Program-made: the position numbers and the translations under genes
The notes under the pieces: model-generated
Database searches by the model: none
Told to the model about the DNA's origin: nothing
The model's input: the letters and a program-made list of their open reading frames with translations, nothing else
Part shown: one piece after another, positions 1 to 9,470 of the stretch
How positions within the stretch are numbered: the first letter of the stretch is position 1
Layout of the letters: every line of letters starts with the position of its first letter
NCBI GenBank assembly: GCA_963676165.1
Contig: OY781043.1
Coordinates: 2,852,001-2,916,000 of the forward strand
DNA length: 64,000 nucleotides
From: JAQIBY01 sp963676165
Lineage (GTDB): Bacteria; Bacteroidota; Bacteroidia; Bacteroidales; ML635J-15
Direction of reading: 5' to 3'

Positions 1-705
1 TGAACCAGCAACCCAGATACCTGTCCATTCACCAGTACCGTTTTGCATAGTGAATTCGCCATCATACACACCAGTAACAATACCAGTAGTTTCAACGTAT
101 TCTGTCACAACCGCAGAACCAGAACCACCTGTACCAGTAGTGTCTTGGATTTCAACAATTGTATACTCAGTAGCTACTAAAGTTTCCCAGTTTTCAAAAC
201 TACCATTAGTAATCAGGTTAGTAGTACCACCATCTTCTGAATAAACAACATTGTCTAAAATACATTCAAAATCGCCATCCCAGTCATCAGCAATGTCATA
301 AAAACGGAAAAAGAACGTTGCGGTAGTAACACCATCAGGCACAGTACCAGTCATTTCAACTAATTCCCATTCTGTACCATCATTGGAATAACCACCCCAT
401 TCGTTTGTACCATCAAAATTAACAGCAATACGTGCTTTACCAGCAATATCGTTGTCCATAATGTATGCACTCGCAGTAAAAGTTGCACCTGGAGTTACAG
501 TAAAAGTTGCAGAAACCACTTCTGTATCAGCCTGTGCATCAGTTGTACATACAATTCCCAAAGCAGTACTTCCATCCTGTACTGTTGTTGTTTCCTGGCT
601 AAACGCAACGTTTCCAGGGTTTTCATTCAGCCAATTAGTTAAGGTTTGTCCAAAAACAAAGCCACCAACCATAACAGCGAACAATAAGGTAAATAATCTT
701 TTCAT
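1..705 (-). CDS. Secreted protein, N-terminal part (truncated by window edge)
   Basis: The gene runs off the left edge, so only the first 235 codons are visible, read leftwards from an ATG at 705-703. The protein starts with a signal peptide (MKRLFTLLFAVMVGGFVFGQ, likely cut after the Gln). Residues about 20-150 look like a carbohydrate-binding-type beta-sandwich of the kind found in secreted Bacteroidota proteins (TFTVTPGATFTASAYI, FFFRFYDIADDW). From about residue 175 an OB-fold-like segment follows (TTGIVTGVYDGEFTMQNGTG), which in this phylum often precedes a nuclease or lamin-tail domain in T9SS cargo. That continuation is inference, because the C-terminus is outside the window. A good promoter lies at 761-791. 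Confidence 0.75.
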   Translation of the reverse strand, partial: MKRLFTLLFAVMVGGFVFGQTLTNWLNENPGNVAFSQETTTVQDGSTALGIVCTTDAQADTEVVSATFTVTPGATFTASAYIMDNDIAGKARIAVNFDGTNEWGGYSNDGTEWELVEMTGTVPDGVTTATFFFRFYDIADDWDGDFECILDNVVYSEDGGTTNLITNGSFENWETLVATEYTIVEIQDTTGTGGSGSAVVTEYVETTGIVTGVYDGEFTMQNGTGEWTGIWVAGS

Positions 706-760
706 AATACTTAATTTAATTTAATATTTGTTTTCACTTTTAACTTTCGAAAAAGGGTTA

Positions 761-791
761 CGAAGTTAAGCAACTATCTATTAACTACAAA
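761..791 (-). promoter_or_regulatory. Bacteroidota-type promoter for the secreted protein gene at 705
   Basis: On the minus strand TTTG (791-788) is followed after exactly 19 bases by TAACTTCG (768-761). This matches the phylum's -33/-7 pattern (TTTG, then TAnnTTTG) with one mismatch. It leaves a leader of about 50 bases before the ATG at 705. Prediction from sequence only. Confidence 0.5.
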
Positions 792-852
792 CATTTTGTT
801 TCAACAAATTATTAACTAATGCTTAATCTTTTCTATCTTTACACAAAAACAC

Positions 853-2325
853 ATGAACTTTCGGTTGATCTCTCTCCTATCTTTTTGTTTCGCAACATTA
901 GTTGCAATCAAAGTTTCATATGCTCAAACAAGTATAAGATATGATGACATAAAAACAGAATTATATTCATGCAATTTAGCACTCGGCAAAACACAAATTG
1001 ATCAAAATCTGGAAAATAATCCCGACAATCCGTATTTATACAGATTATTAAATCATTATGACTTTCTACTCACACTATTTTTTGAAAGCGAAACAAACAA
1101 AACGAATTGGCTAGTATCCTTTGACGAAAGACTTGACAAAATCAACACTGCAGAACTCCCTGAAAACGAAAAGCTTTTCCTTTTATCAGAAGCCTATTTG
1201 CAAGGCACTTTATTGAATATGATTAGCAGCAATGAGCTCAAAGCCGTCAAATACTTCAGAGCTGGTTTTGACACCTTTCAAGCACTTGAAAAAACCGACC
1301 CAAATTCCCCAGAAACAGCAAAAATACGAGGATTATACAATTTCTTTTTAGGATCGGTCCCTGAAAAATACAATTGGGTTGTCAATATACTCGGTATGGA
1401 TGGTGATTTTCAGCTTGGGATAGAAAATTTAAAAGCAAGCTTTGAACAATCAAAATCAAAAGGAGATTTTTATGAGTTAGGATTTTATTATGCCATGTTT
1501 TCAGCATATTATGGCGAGAATTCCGAAAGCTTATATCAATATTTCATTGCACTAGATCCATCCACATATAAGAATCCACTCATGAGACTTGCCTTAGCTT
1601 TCACCGCTGAAGCAGCAGGAAAAACATCTGAAAGTCTCACTACTCTAATTGCAAACACAAATTATCAAGGAGATACAAAACTTAGCTTACTGGATTATCA
1701 AATCGGAAGTTTCTTAGTTTACAATCTACAAGCAAATGCAGACATCTATCTCAAGAGATACATTGACAGTAAACCAAAAGAACGCTTTGATTTTTCGGCT
1801 CACCGAATATTGTATTGGCATTACTTAGTACAAAACAATACGACAAAAGCAGAATTTACTAAAAATCAGATATTGGCACAAAGCCAAAATGCAGGAAGTG
1901 AACAAGAACAATTTATCATTGAAGAAATTAGCAGCGAATCCAACCCAAACATAAATTTACTCAAAGCAAGACTACTTTTCAATGGAGGGAATTACAATGC
2001 ATCGTTTATTTGCTTAAAACAATTTCAGATCAGTGGGAAATCACAAAAAGAAAAGCTTGAATATTATTTTCGCCTGGCAAGTATCAAAGAAAAACTTTCT
2101 GATTATGATGAAAGCATTAAGAGTTACAAGCAATGTATTGTTTTAGGGAAAGATGAGACTTGGCATTTTGCCCCCAAAGCGTCAATCAACTTAGCAAATA
2201 TCTACAAAAAACAAGGGAAATCAGAACTCGCAGAACAATATTATAAGCTTGCGATAAAAATCAATCAAAGTATATATAAGGAAAGTATCAATCAGGAAGC
2301 AAAACAAAAACTTAAGCAATTGTAG
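853..2325 (+). CDS. Secreted tetratricopeptide-repeat protein
   Basis: A 490-residue protein with a signal peptide (residues 1-24, ending SYAQ) and then helical repeats throughout. The last 100 residues contain clear TPR helices (ASIKEKLSDYDESIKSYKQC and NLANIYKKQGKSELAEQYYK). The middle part (about 60-330) is helical, with weaker repeats and a conserved-looking SVPEKYNW turn. No enzyme motif is visible, so it is probably a periplasmic scaffold or adaptor. It sits alone in front of the ABC exporter genes, 57 bases upstream, and could be co-transcribed with them. A weak -7-like TATCTTTA lies at 834-841, very close to the ATG. Function unknown. Confidence 0.85.
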   Translation: MNFRLISLLSFCFATLVAIKVSYAQTSIRYDDIKTELYSCNLALGKTQIDQNLENNPDNPYLYRLLNHYDFLLTLFFESETNKTNWLVSFDERLDKINTAELPENEKLFLLSEAYLQGTLLNMISSNELKAVKYFRAGFDTFQALEKTDPNSPETAKIRGLYNFFLGSVPEKYNWVVNILGMDGDFQLGIENLKASFEQSKSKGDFYELGFYYAMFSAYYGENSESLYQYFIALDPSTYKNPLMRLALAFTAEAAGKTSESLTTLIANTNYQGDTKLSLLDYQIGSFLVYNLQANADIYLKRYIDSKPKERFDFSAHRILYWHYLVQNNTTKAEFTKNQILAQSQNAGSEQEQFIIEEISSESNPNINLLKARLLFNGGNYNASFICLKQFQISGKSQKEKLEYYFRLASIKEKLSDYDESIKSYKQCIVLGKDETWHFAPKASINLANIYKKQGKSELAEQYYKLAIKINQSIYKESINQEAKQKLKQL

Positions 2326-2382
2326 TTTAAGAAAGATTTTATCACTAACTTTACCTTTAAATCAGTCTGGATTTTGGGGATA

Positions 2383-3201
2383 ATGACCAACAAAAAAACA
2401 ATTCATAATCAAGCTACATCAGCCAAAGAGTACATCAAAAAGGTTAGATTAAACACCGGTTTGATCTTTCGGTTGTCAGAAAGTGACATTCGTGGGAAAT
2501 CAGCTCAAACTTACTTGGGATACTTCATTAATTTAATTCAGATTTTATTTGCAACCGGTATATATTGGCTGATTTTCGGTTACATATTAAAAATTGACAC
2601 TGCAGATATTCCCTTTCCGCTTTTTGTTTTGACAGGTCTGTTTCCATGGGTTTATTTTTCAAGCATCATTCGCGATGCAGGAAACAGTTTAATCGACAAC
2701 AAACACATTATTGACAAAATCTATTTTCCACGTGTGATTTTACCTTTGAGCAAATTGATACCTAGCTTGGTTGACTTTGCAATCGCCCTTGCTGTTGCCA
2801 TTATCTTTGTGCTTATATTTGGCATAAGAATCCATTGGCAAATAACTCTAATTCCTGCATTTTTATTTGTAATTATGTTTAGTGGATTTGCAATTGGATT
2901 ATGGATTGCAAGTATTTCAGTACGCTATCGCGATACATCAAGACTCATCCCCTATCTGATTAATTTCGGTTTTTTTATGACACCTGTTTTTTATCCAAGC
3001 ACTATTGTCCCCGAAAGCATTAACTTTATATTATACATTAACCCGGCTGCATTTGCTATTGAAGGTTTTCGCTGGGCAATTTTCAACAGTCCTGCACCTT
3101 CAGTTGAATATTTACTCAGCCTGATTCCAATGCTAATTTTATGTATCTGGGGATGGAGAAACATCCGCAAAAAGGAAAAAAACTATGCTGACATCATATA
3201 A
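2383..3201 (+). CDS. ABC-2 type glycan exporter, permease subunit (Wzm/TagG-like)
   Basis: This 272-residue membrane protein has about six hydrophobic segments spread over residues 35-260 and ends in a short basic tail (RNIRKKEKNY), the usual build of ABC-2 permeases that export O-antigen or teichoic-acid-like chains. An upstream in-frame TTG at 2374 exists, but the ATG at 2383 is preferred because the residues TNKKTIHNQ then start a normal cytoplasmic N-terminus. The last 17 bases overlap the ATP-binding subunit gene, so the two are translationally coupled. Together they would form an inner-membrane exporter of a lipid-linked glycan made in the cytoplasm. This is a second route separate from the Wzy-type operon at 21741-39827. 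Confidence 0.88.
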   Translation: MTNKKTIHNQATSAKEYIKKVRLNTGLIFRLSESDIRGKSAQTYLGYFINLIQILFATGIYWLIFGYILKIDTADIPFPLFVLTGLFPWVYFSSIIRDAGNSLIDNKHIIDKIYFPRVILPLSKLIPSLVDFAIALAVAIIFVLIFGIRIHWQITLIPAFLFVIMFSGFAIGLWIASISVRYRDTSRLIPYLINFGFFMTPVFYPSTIVPESINFILYINPAAFAIEGFRWAIFNSPAPSVEYLLSLIPMLILCIWGWRNIRKKEKNYADII

Positions 3202-4396
3202 CAAACATAGTAACATTAACGTAAAAGATCTTTCAAAAACCTATACCAGAAATTCTGATGAAGGCAAGAAAGAATTTTATGCACTTAAAGACATTAACCT
3301 TGACATAAAAAAAGGAGAAATATTAGGAATTATAGGACCAAATGGTTCAGGGAAAAGCACGTTGCTTAAAATTATGAGCGAGATTACAGCTCCTTCTAAT
3401 GGGTCAATTGACATTGAGGGGAAAGTAGCTAGTATTCTGGAGGTAGGAACTGGATTCATTCCCGATTTAACAGGGCGGAAAAATATTTACCTGAATGCAA
3501 GATTACATGGAATGAAAAAAAAAGAAGTGGATAAGAAATTTAATGACATTGCTGAAATGTTTGGCTTTATTGATTTTCTTGACACTCCAGTAAAACAATA
3601 CAGTAGTGGCATGTATATGCGTTTAGCGTTTGCTATTGTTGTTCATGTAAATGCAGACATTTACTTATTCGATGAGGTTTTGAGTGTTGGTGATATTAAA
3701 TTCCAACAACAATCCATTAAATGTATTAAAGAATTGAGAGAAAAGAAAAGAACAATTGTAATTGTAACTCACTCTCCAGACTTGATCGCAGAGATCTCTG
3801 ATAGAATTTTACTCCTCAATAAAGGTCAAATTATAAAGATTGGAAAGCCTGAGCAACTTATTCAACACTATAAGAACCTTATACAAGGCAATGATATTAC
3901 AAAGCAATTTTCATCAATAATTAAAGCTAATGAGATCGCGAAAGCTAAAATAGTATACACGTTATTTAATGGATATTTCGATTTAAATTACGTCCAAATT
4001 AATTCAATTGAAAATCATTCAGGATTATTGTCAGCTTCCAATGAAATTATAATTAGGCTTAGATACAAAACAAGCAACTCAAATAAGTTAAAATTTGGCA
4101 TTTACATCAATGACAGCAAGTTCAAACAAACTATTTTCAGTGCATTCAGTGAAGAGAATTATTTTACCAAAGACATCGAGTATGAAAGCGAATTCACACT
4201 TCCTCGCGGATTCCTAAATAATATAACTGCATATTTAGGAATACTTATAATTGAAAATTCTAAAATATTGATAAATTATCCCAATTTATTGTATTTTAAG
4301 GTTTCTCCTCCTCAAGGAGCATCTGTCTTTCAGCATATTAAAGGTTACATTAGCCCAAGCATAATTTGTAAAACAAAACAAATAGAGCCAAAGTAG
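3185..4396 (+). CDS. ABC glycan exporter, ATP-binding subunit with C-terminal extension (Wzt-like)
   Basis: The nucleotide-binding domain covers residues 1-240: Walker A GPNGSGKST near residue 55, signature YSSGMYMRLAF near 140, and Walker B DIYLFDEV followed by a switch His (THSPD). The order and spacing are those of KpsT/Wzt/TagH proteins. A further 160 residues (about 245-403) form a beta-rich C-terminal domain. In Wzt of O8/O9-type systems such a domain recognises the capped end of the glycan chain, so substrate recognition here is likely but inferred. The gene overlaps the permease by 17 bases. The radical SAM genes follow after 65 bases and may modify the exported substrate. Confidence 0.88.
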   Translation: MLTSYNKHSNINVKDLSKTYTRNSDEGKKEFYALKDINLDIKKGEILGIIGPNGSGKSTLLKIMSEITAPSNGSIDIEGKVASILEVGTGFIPDLTGRKNIYLNARLHGMKKKEVDKKFNDIAEMFGFIDFLDTPVKQYSSGMYMRLAFAIVVHVNADIYLFDEVLSVGDIKFQQQSIKCIKELREKKRTIVIVTHSPDLIAEISDRILLLNKGQIIKIGKPEQLIQHYKNLIQGNDITKQFSSIIKANEIAKAKIVYTLFNGYFDLNYVQINSIENHSGLLSASNEIIIRLRYKTSNSNKLKFGIYINDSKFKQTIFSAFSEENYFTKDIEYESEFTLPRGFLNNITAYLGILIIENSKILINYPNLLYFKVSPPQGASVFQHIKGYISPSIICKTKQIEPK

Positions 4397-4461
4397 TTAT
4401 CAAAAATATTTATTACATTTATAAACTATTCTTTTTTAGTAAACTCTAAATACATACATCA

Positions 4462-5622
4462 ATGTTCAAATATTTCATCAAAGTTTTTGGTTGTCCTATG
4501 AGAGGAGTAGAAGCAGAAAGAGTAAATCAATATTTTTCTGCTAATGGAGGATTAGAAGCTCCCAGAGAAAAAGCTGACATAGTAATAATATTTGGCTGCT
4601 CTATTGTCGAACTTAACAATGCCATTACAATGGAATATATAAAATCTGTTGACAACGACAAACAACGAATAATAATTAGTGGATGCTCTCCCATAATAAG
4701 CAAAGAAGAAATACGTGAATTTTTTGATGGAGAATTACTAGTCTCCAAGGAACTTGATAACATAGACGAACTATTCCCTGAATTCAAAGTAAAATACAAT
4801 GATATATTACTCCCTACCGTAAGCCATAAAAACCTTGAGTACAACAAGTTTTATTTAAATCAATACAAACATTATAGAAAGAAATTATCACTGAACTTTA
4901 ATAATAATCCTCAATTGTTAATTACAAGTAAAGGTTGTCCCAACGCATGTAGCTACTGCACCGTAAGATTTGCTATGGGAAACATTAACAGCTACCCAGA
5001 AGACACCATCTTAAAAACCTACAAAAAAGCACTGGAAAAGAAACAACAAGTGTTCATTTTCAATGGAGATGATACAGGAGCTTATGGTATTGACATTAAC
5101 AGTGGATTTGATGAATTGCTTCTCAAACTAGAGGGAATTACCCCAAAAGACCAGTATGTTAAATGGGCGATTGACAATTTACACCCAAGATGGCTTTTAA
5201 AATACCAAGAAACTTTACTTAAGTTTATCAAACAAGGACGAATTGTTGACATGGTTATCCCCCTCCAAGCAGCAACCGAAAAACTTTTAAAATTAATGAG
5301 AAGGAATTATAAGATTTCTGAAATCATATCCGTACTTAAAAGATTTAAAGAAGCAAATCCAAAACTAAAACTAACAACACATTTTTTGTTTGGTTTCCCT
5401 GGGGAACTTGATGATGACATTGAGGCAATAAAACAAATAATTGATCAAAATTGCTTTAACCATTATGTAGCTTTACGGTACTTCGAGTCTCCTAAAGCTG
5501 ACAGTGTTAAAATAACACCTAAAGTCCCAATAACACAAGCACAAAAAAGAATGAAAGAAATTCAAGAGTATATAATTAAAAAAGGATATTATTGCCAAAT
5601 AACAGAACATATAAATGAGTAA
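4462..5622 (+). CDS. Radical SAM protein, methylthiotransferase-like (MiaB/RimO family architecture)
   Basis: This 386-residue protein has an N-terminal domain with three cysteines in the places used by methylthiotransferases for a second iron-sulfur cluster (VFGCPMRG, FGCSIVE, SGCSPII). A radical SAM core follows with the cluster motif CPNACSYC near residue 160. In MiaB and RimO a C-terminal TRAM domain follows, but here the protein stops soon after the barrel, so TRAM appears to be missing. That argues against a tRNA substrate. The stop overlaps the next gene by 8 bases. It is the first of three adjacent radical SAM genes behind the ABC exporter. The region is visibly more AT-rich than its surroundings, a possible sign of transfer. 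Substrate unknown. Confidence 0.8.
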   Translation: MFKYFIKVFGCPMRGVEAERVNQYFSANGGLEAPREKADIVIIFGCSIVELNNAITMEYIKSVDNDKQRIIISGCSPIISKEEIREFFDGELLVSKELDNIDELFPEFKVKYNDILLPTVSHKNLEYNKFYLNQYKHYRKKLSLNFNNNPQLLITSKGCPNACSYCTVRFAMGNINSYPEDTILKTYKKALEKKQQVFIFNGDDTGAYGIDINSGFDELLLKLEGITPKDQYVKWAIDNLHPRWLLKYQETLLKFIKQGRIVDMVIPLQAATEKLLKLMRRNYKISEIISVLKRFKEANPKLKLTTHFLFGFPGELDDDIEAIKQIIDQNCFNHYVALRYFESPKADSVKITPKVPITQAQKRMKEIQEYIIKKGYYCQITEHINE

Positions 5623-6553
5623 TCATAAAAAAATACAAGCTCTATTAAACACATATAATCCGAACAATAGCACAAGTCTAGCCTCAGAGCATTTTGCTAA
5701 ACATGAATTAACCATGCTATGGTATATAACAAGCATATGCAATTTTAATTGCCCATATTGTTCTGATCATAGTAATGAATATCCCAATACATATAAATAT
5801 TCACCAAAAGAAATTACAAAAAGATTTGATGAGAAAAATAATACTTGGCATATTATTCTAACAGGTGGGGAACCTTTTTTGCACAATCATATTATTGAAT
5901 TATGCTCATTATTGTCCAGAAAACATTACCTATCAATAAATACAAATTTATCGACCAACAATATAGCTGATTTTGCAAATCAAATAAACCCAGACAAAAT
6001 AATCGCTATAAATGCCAGCATACATATTTTAAGCAGAAATAATAATAGTTTAGATAAATACATTAAAAACTTCCTACTCCTTCAAGACAAAGGATTTAAT
6101 ATTATTGGATCTTATGTAGTCTATCCTAGTTTAATCAATCAATTTGAATCTGACATATTAAAATTAAAAAAACTAGGACTAAAGCAAATTTCATCAAAAG
6201 CCTATATTGGGACATATAACAATAAAAGATATCCTGCTGCATATTCAGATGAAGAAAAAAAACGAATATTTGAGACAATGAGCAACGAAGTTGACATGCC
6301 TGAATATCATAGGTATAAATTTTTCAAAGGTCTCAAATGTTCAACTGGGCGAAAAATGATTTCAATTAGACCAGATGGCGAAATAGAACGTTGTATGTCT
6401 GATTCTACTTCACTTGGAAACTTCTTTTCTGGAAATTATTCTCTTTACAAAAAAGATGTTAAATGTAAAGCAAAGGAATGTCTCTGCCCATACCAAGGAA
6501 TGTTATTTGCAAAAAACAGACATTGGATTAAGAAAAACATTAAAAAACGATAG
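5615..6553 (+). CDS. Radical SAM protein (SPASM-like C-terminus), copy 1 of tandem pair
   Basis: A 312-residue radical SAM protein. The cluster motif CNFNCPYC lies near residue 40 and LTGGEPF near residue 87. The C-terminal part has a cysteine group (CSTGRK, ERCMSD, CKAKECLCPY) that could bind an auxiliary cluster as in SPASM/twitch proteins. It is clearly paralogous to the next gene: both share the NTNLSTNNI block, the I-x-PD-(K/R) block and the same cysteine layout. The start overlaps the preceding gene by 8 bases, so expression is coupled. The reaction cannot be read from sequence. Peptide, sugar or lipid modification are all possible. Confidence 0.8.
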   Translation: MSNHKKIQALLNTYNPNNSTSLASEHFAKHELTMLWYITSICNFNCPYCSDHSNEYPNTYKYSPKEITKRFDEKNNTWHIILTGGEPFLHNHIIELCSLLSRKHYLSINTNLSTNNIADFANQINPDKIIAINASIHILSRNNNSLDKYIKNFLLLQDKGFNIIGSYVVYPSLINQFESDILKLKKLGLKQISSKAYIGTYNNKRYPAAYSDEEKKRIFETMSNEVDMPEYHRYKFFKGLKCSTGRKMISIRPDGEIERCMSDSTSLGNFFSGNYSLYKKDVKCKAKECLCPYQGMLFAKNRHWIKKNIKKR

Positions 6554-6561
6554 TCGTAATA

Positions 6562-7473
6562 ATGGGAAAAAGTCCAAATGAAATACTCACTTCTGATTTA
6601 TTAAAATTTAAACATCGCATAAATTGGGAAATTTCGTACAAATGCAATTTTGATTGCTCGTATTGCCCTATTACTGAATTACAAAAAACACCTGAACCAC
6701 AAACCAAAAGTCCACAAGAAATTGCAAATGCTTTCAATCGAACACAAAAAGAATGGCTAATTCTAATAACTGGAGGCGAACCATTTCTATATCCAAATTT
6801 CATCTCTATTTGTAAAGAGCTAACTAAAAATCATATTATCCAGATAACTACCAACTTAAGCACAAACAACATAGTTGAATTCGCAAATCTAATTCGTCCA
6901 GATAGGGTTTTTAATATTAGTGCATCCTATCATATTGAACAGCGAAATGAAAGAGGTCTTAATGATGATTTCTTAGAAAAATGCATGGTCCTGCAATCAA
7001 AAGGGTTCAATATTTTAGTAAATTTCATTGTGACTCCTTTTAATGCAACTAAAATTGAAGGATTTGTAAACACATTCGAGAAACTTGGTATTGGTACATT
7101 CTGTTTCGCTTTTAGAGGTGAATACAATGGTAAGATTTACCCACAATCATACACAAAACACGAACTAGAAGTTTTAAAAAAATTTGCTATTGATAATACG
7201 GAAGTAAAAGTTGCATTAAATCAACATAGTTACTATGGGAAATACTGTAATGCCGGGAAAAATTATTTTGCGATGGATCGTTTTGGCAATATCTCAAGAT
7301 GTTTCACTTTACCTAAAAAGATAGGTAACTTATTCGATAATAAGTTCACACTATCAACTAAACCAGCACCATGTATCGCGACTAAATGTAACGACTATTG
7401 TCATGTTGAAGTAAGTGGCAATGCATCCACTAGAGCCATCAATAGAGAAAAACGAAAATACAACAAACTATAA
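6562..7473 (+). CDS. Radical SAM protein (SPASM-like C-terminus), copy 2 of tandem pair
   Basis: A 303-residue paralogue of the preceding protein: cluster motif CNFDCSYC near residue 32, ITGGEPF near residue 74, TTNLSTNNI near residue 95, and a C-terminal cysteine cluster (KYCNAGK, SRCFTL, CIATKCNDYC). Only 8 bases separate it from copy 1, pointing to tandem duplication inside one operon followed by divergence. It may act on the same substrate at another position. No short precursor-peptide gene was found nearby (7474-7549 contains none), so peptide modification is unproven. Confidence 0.8.
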   Translation: MGKSPNEILTSDLLKFKHRINWEISYKCNFDCSYCPITELQKTPEPQTKSPQEIANAFNRTQKEWLILITGGEPFLYPNFISICKELTKNHIIQITTNLSTNNIVEFANLIRPDRVFNISASYHIEQRNERGLNDDFLEKCMVLQSKGFNILVNFIVTPFNATKIEGFVNTFEKLGIGTFCFAFRGEYNGKIYPQSYTKHELEVLKKFAIDNTEVKVALNQHSYYGKYCNAGKNYFAMDRFGNISRCFTLPKKIGNLFDNKFTLSTKPAPCIATKCNDYCHVEVSGNASTRAINREKRKYNKL

Positions 7474-7549
7474 AAGTTATTTTGTTTATAATTAAAATAT
7501 GTAATTTAGTTCAATCATTAGTTATCACTTATAATTCAGCACAAACTCT

Positions 7550-8341
7550 ATGAGCAATCGTCATAAGTCTAAACAAACCCAAAACTATTATAACGAATGG
7601 ACAAAACACTACCTACAAAGTGGCTATGGAGATGTTATCCAAGCGCATCGTCCTGCTGATGTAAAGCAACTTTTGGATTATATCATCGCGCAATCAGAAA
7701 TGAAAAGTGGGATGAAAATTCTTGATGCTGGATGTGGCGTTTGTGGGCCTGCCATCTATTTTGCTCAACAACTAGACATTGAGATTGATGCCATTAGTAT
7801 TTCTGAAGAACAAATCCGAATTGCAAAAGACAAAATACAGCAAAATGGAATTGAAAAGCTTATTCATACCCATGTATGCGACTATCATAATATGGACACA
7901 TGCTTTCAAGCTGAAACCTTTGACCTCATTATTTTTCTGGAATCTTTTGGGCATTCAAATACGCCAAACAAAGTTCTAAATGCAGCCGTTAGCTTACTTA
8001 AGCCAGGTGGAAAGCTGTACATAAAAGACTATTTTCAAAAGGAAATCACAGGGAATAAAACACGCAAAACGACAATCAGACGTATTATAAAAAATATGAA
8101 TACAGCTTATGCATACAATCTTCCCGATTTAAACCATACGATACGAACACTGAGGCAATCAGACATGGAATTAATTCGTGTCAATAAAAATGAACTACCA
8201 TTAAACAATGACAGATCTGTCCTCGAATTTGAAAAAGAGCATGGAATCGATTTGTTTGAAGGTGGTTTCCATTTTCGGTTTCTGGACGCTTTGGAATTAC
8301 TATTTCGTAAACCTCATGATGTGGATGAACCCATAGCTTAA
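7550..8341 (+). CDS. Class I SAM-dependent methyltransferase
   Basis: A 263-residue protein with the classical Rossmann SAM-binding motif I (ILDAGCGVCGP) near residue 60, an acidic post-I strand, and the motif IV region FDLIIFLESFGH. The Asn/Tyr-rich start (QNYYNEWTKHYL) is common in small-molecule methyltransferases of the ubiE/sterol-methyltransferase type. It ends 11 bases before the convergently read UbiA-type gene. It follows the radical SAM pair on the same strand after 76 bases and probably belongs to the same pathway. The substrate, perhaps a glycan or prenylated compound, is inference from context only. Confidence 0.85.
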   Translation: MSNRHKSKQTQNYYNEWTKHYLQSGYGDVIQAHRPADVKQLLDYIIAQSEMKSGMKILDAGCGVCGPAIYFAQQLDIEIDAISISEEQIRIAKDKIQQNGIEKLIHTHVCDYHNMDTCFQAETFDLIIFLESFGHSNTPNKVLNAAVSLLKPGGKLYIKDYFQKEITGNKTRKTTIRRIIKNMNTAYAYNLPDLNHTIRTLRQSDMELIRVNKNELPLNNDRSVLEFEKEHGIDLFEGGFHFRFLDALELLFRKPHDVDEPIA

Positions 8342-8352
8342 CTGAACAGACT

Positions 8353-9363
8353 TCATTTTTTTCCTAAACGTTTTAGCAAGCCCTTCCATTTGTACGAAAA
8401 CCATCGGACAGGAACAATGATAATTGAGTGCTGAAAGGGGAAAAATCGGACAAATAAAAAATACAGCAGCACAAACCAAGCCCAGTTTTGACCCGTAATT
8501 GCAAAATACAATCCCAATCCAGTGATAAAATAGATGTTGTAAAGATTGTCAACAGCCGCCATGCTACTTTTCAGTGTTAAAAAGGGGAATTGTTTTTCGA
8601 GAAACACATCAAAAAGTAAAAACATTGCAAGCCCTATCATTAAAGCATACAATAATCCCAATGGCAAGAAAGCACAAACTACGACAAAAGCAAGCAGCTC
8701 TAAATCAAAACTTAGCACATGTATTTTCCTAGAAAGTTTCTGTCCCAAACGGAGAACAAATGTTCGTTGTCCCGCCTTTTCATCAACCTCATAATCTCCC
8801 CTTTGATGAGATAAAATACTTCGTAATCCGATAAAAAAGAGCCATATAACCAATGGATAAAATATCGTGTCGATGTGTAAAACATCAGTATCAAAAACAA
8901 GAAAAAGTGCGATAATGGCAGGGAGGACGTATGAATATAAGGCATCACAAAACACGCCCAGCACATGTGTTTTCAACCGAATTTTAGGCAATGAATAGGA
9001 CAAGATCAAAACATATTGAGCAGCCAAAAGCAGAGCATAAACACCTCCATTTTTCAGAAACAAGACTGGTAAAAATGACAACACAAACAAAAGCCCAAGC
9101 AAGACAACAGCTTGCCACAACTTGAAAACTCCTGACATATTAACCTTCCCTGCAGCTGCATCGCTTTTTCTGTCTGTCAAATCGTTAAGGAAATATCCAA
9201 ATGTGCCAGTAAAAAGTAAATAACTAAAAAACAGCAAGAAAGCCAACCAGTTTTCACTGATAGATTGATGGTTAAGAAACAAACAACAGACCATGAGCAA
9301 GCTGTTAAAACTCAGCTTAGCAACAAACCATTCTTTCATCCGAAATAAGCGAAATAGCTTCAT
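8353..9363 (-). CDS. UbiA-family prenyltransferase
   Basis: A 336-residue integral membrane protein with many hydrophobic helices. It carries both Mg-diphosphate motifs of the UbiA family: NDLTDRKSD (NDxxDxxxD) near residue 60 and DYEVD (DxxxD) near residue 190, followed by AGQRTF. Members transfer a prenyl or polyprenyl group to aromatic or sugar-phosphate acceptors. The acceptor cannot be told from sequence. It is read towards the methyltransferase and divergently from the glycosyltransferase at 9471. A perfect -7 box lies upstream at 9383-9390. Its place beside glycosyltransferase, radical SAM and ACP genes suggests a specialised product rather than menaquinone synthesis. Confidence 0.85.
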   Translation of the reverse strand: MKLFRLFRMKEWFVAKLSFNSLLMVCCLFLNHQSISENWLAFLLFFSYLLFTGTFGYFLNDLTDRKSDAAAGKVNMSGVFKLWQAVVLLGLLFVLSFLPVLFLKNGGVYALLLAAQYVLILSYSLPKIRLKTHVLGVFCDALYSYVLPAIIALFLVFDTDVLHIDTIFYPLVIWLFFIGLRSILSHQRGDYEVDEKAGQRTFVLRLGQKLSRKIHVLSFDLELLAFVVVCAFLPLGLLYALMIGLAMFLLFDVFLEKQFPFLTLKSSMAAVDNLYNIYFITGLGLYFAITGQNWAWFVLLYFLFVRFFPFQHSIIIVPVRWFSYKWKGLLKRLGKK

Positions 9364-9382
9364 AATCCCCTAACTATCTGCT

Positions 9383-9390
9383 CAAATGTA
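9383..9390 (-). promoter_or_regulatory. -7 box (TACATTTG) for UbiA-family gene
   Basis: On the minus strand TACATTTG matches TAnnTTTG perfectly, 20 bases before the ATG at 9363. No convincing TTG lies at the usual 17-19-base distance. Confidence 0.4.
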
Positions 9391-9470
9391 CGAAATTTCC
9401 CGATTTTTTCTAAGCAATTCAGCAACAAGGATTATTTTTGTATCTTCGATCATCCATTAAGCCAATTGCT

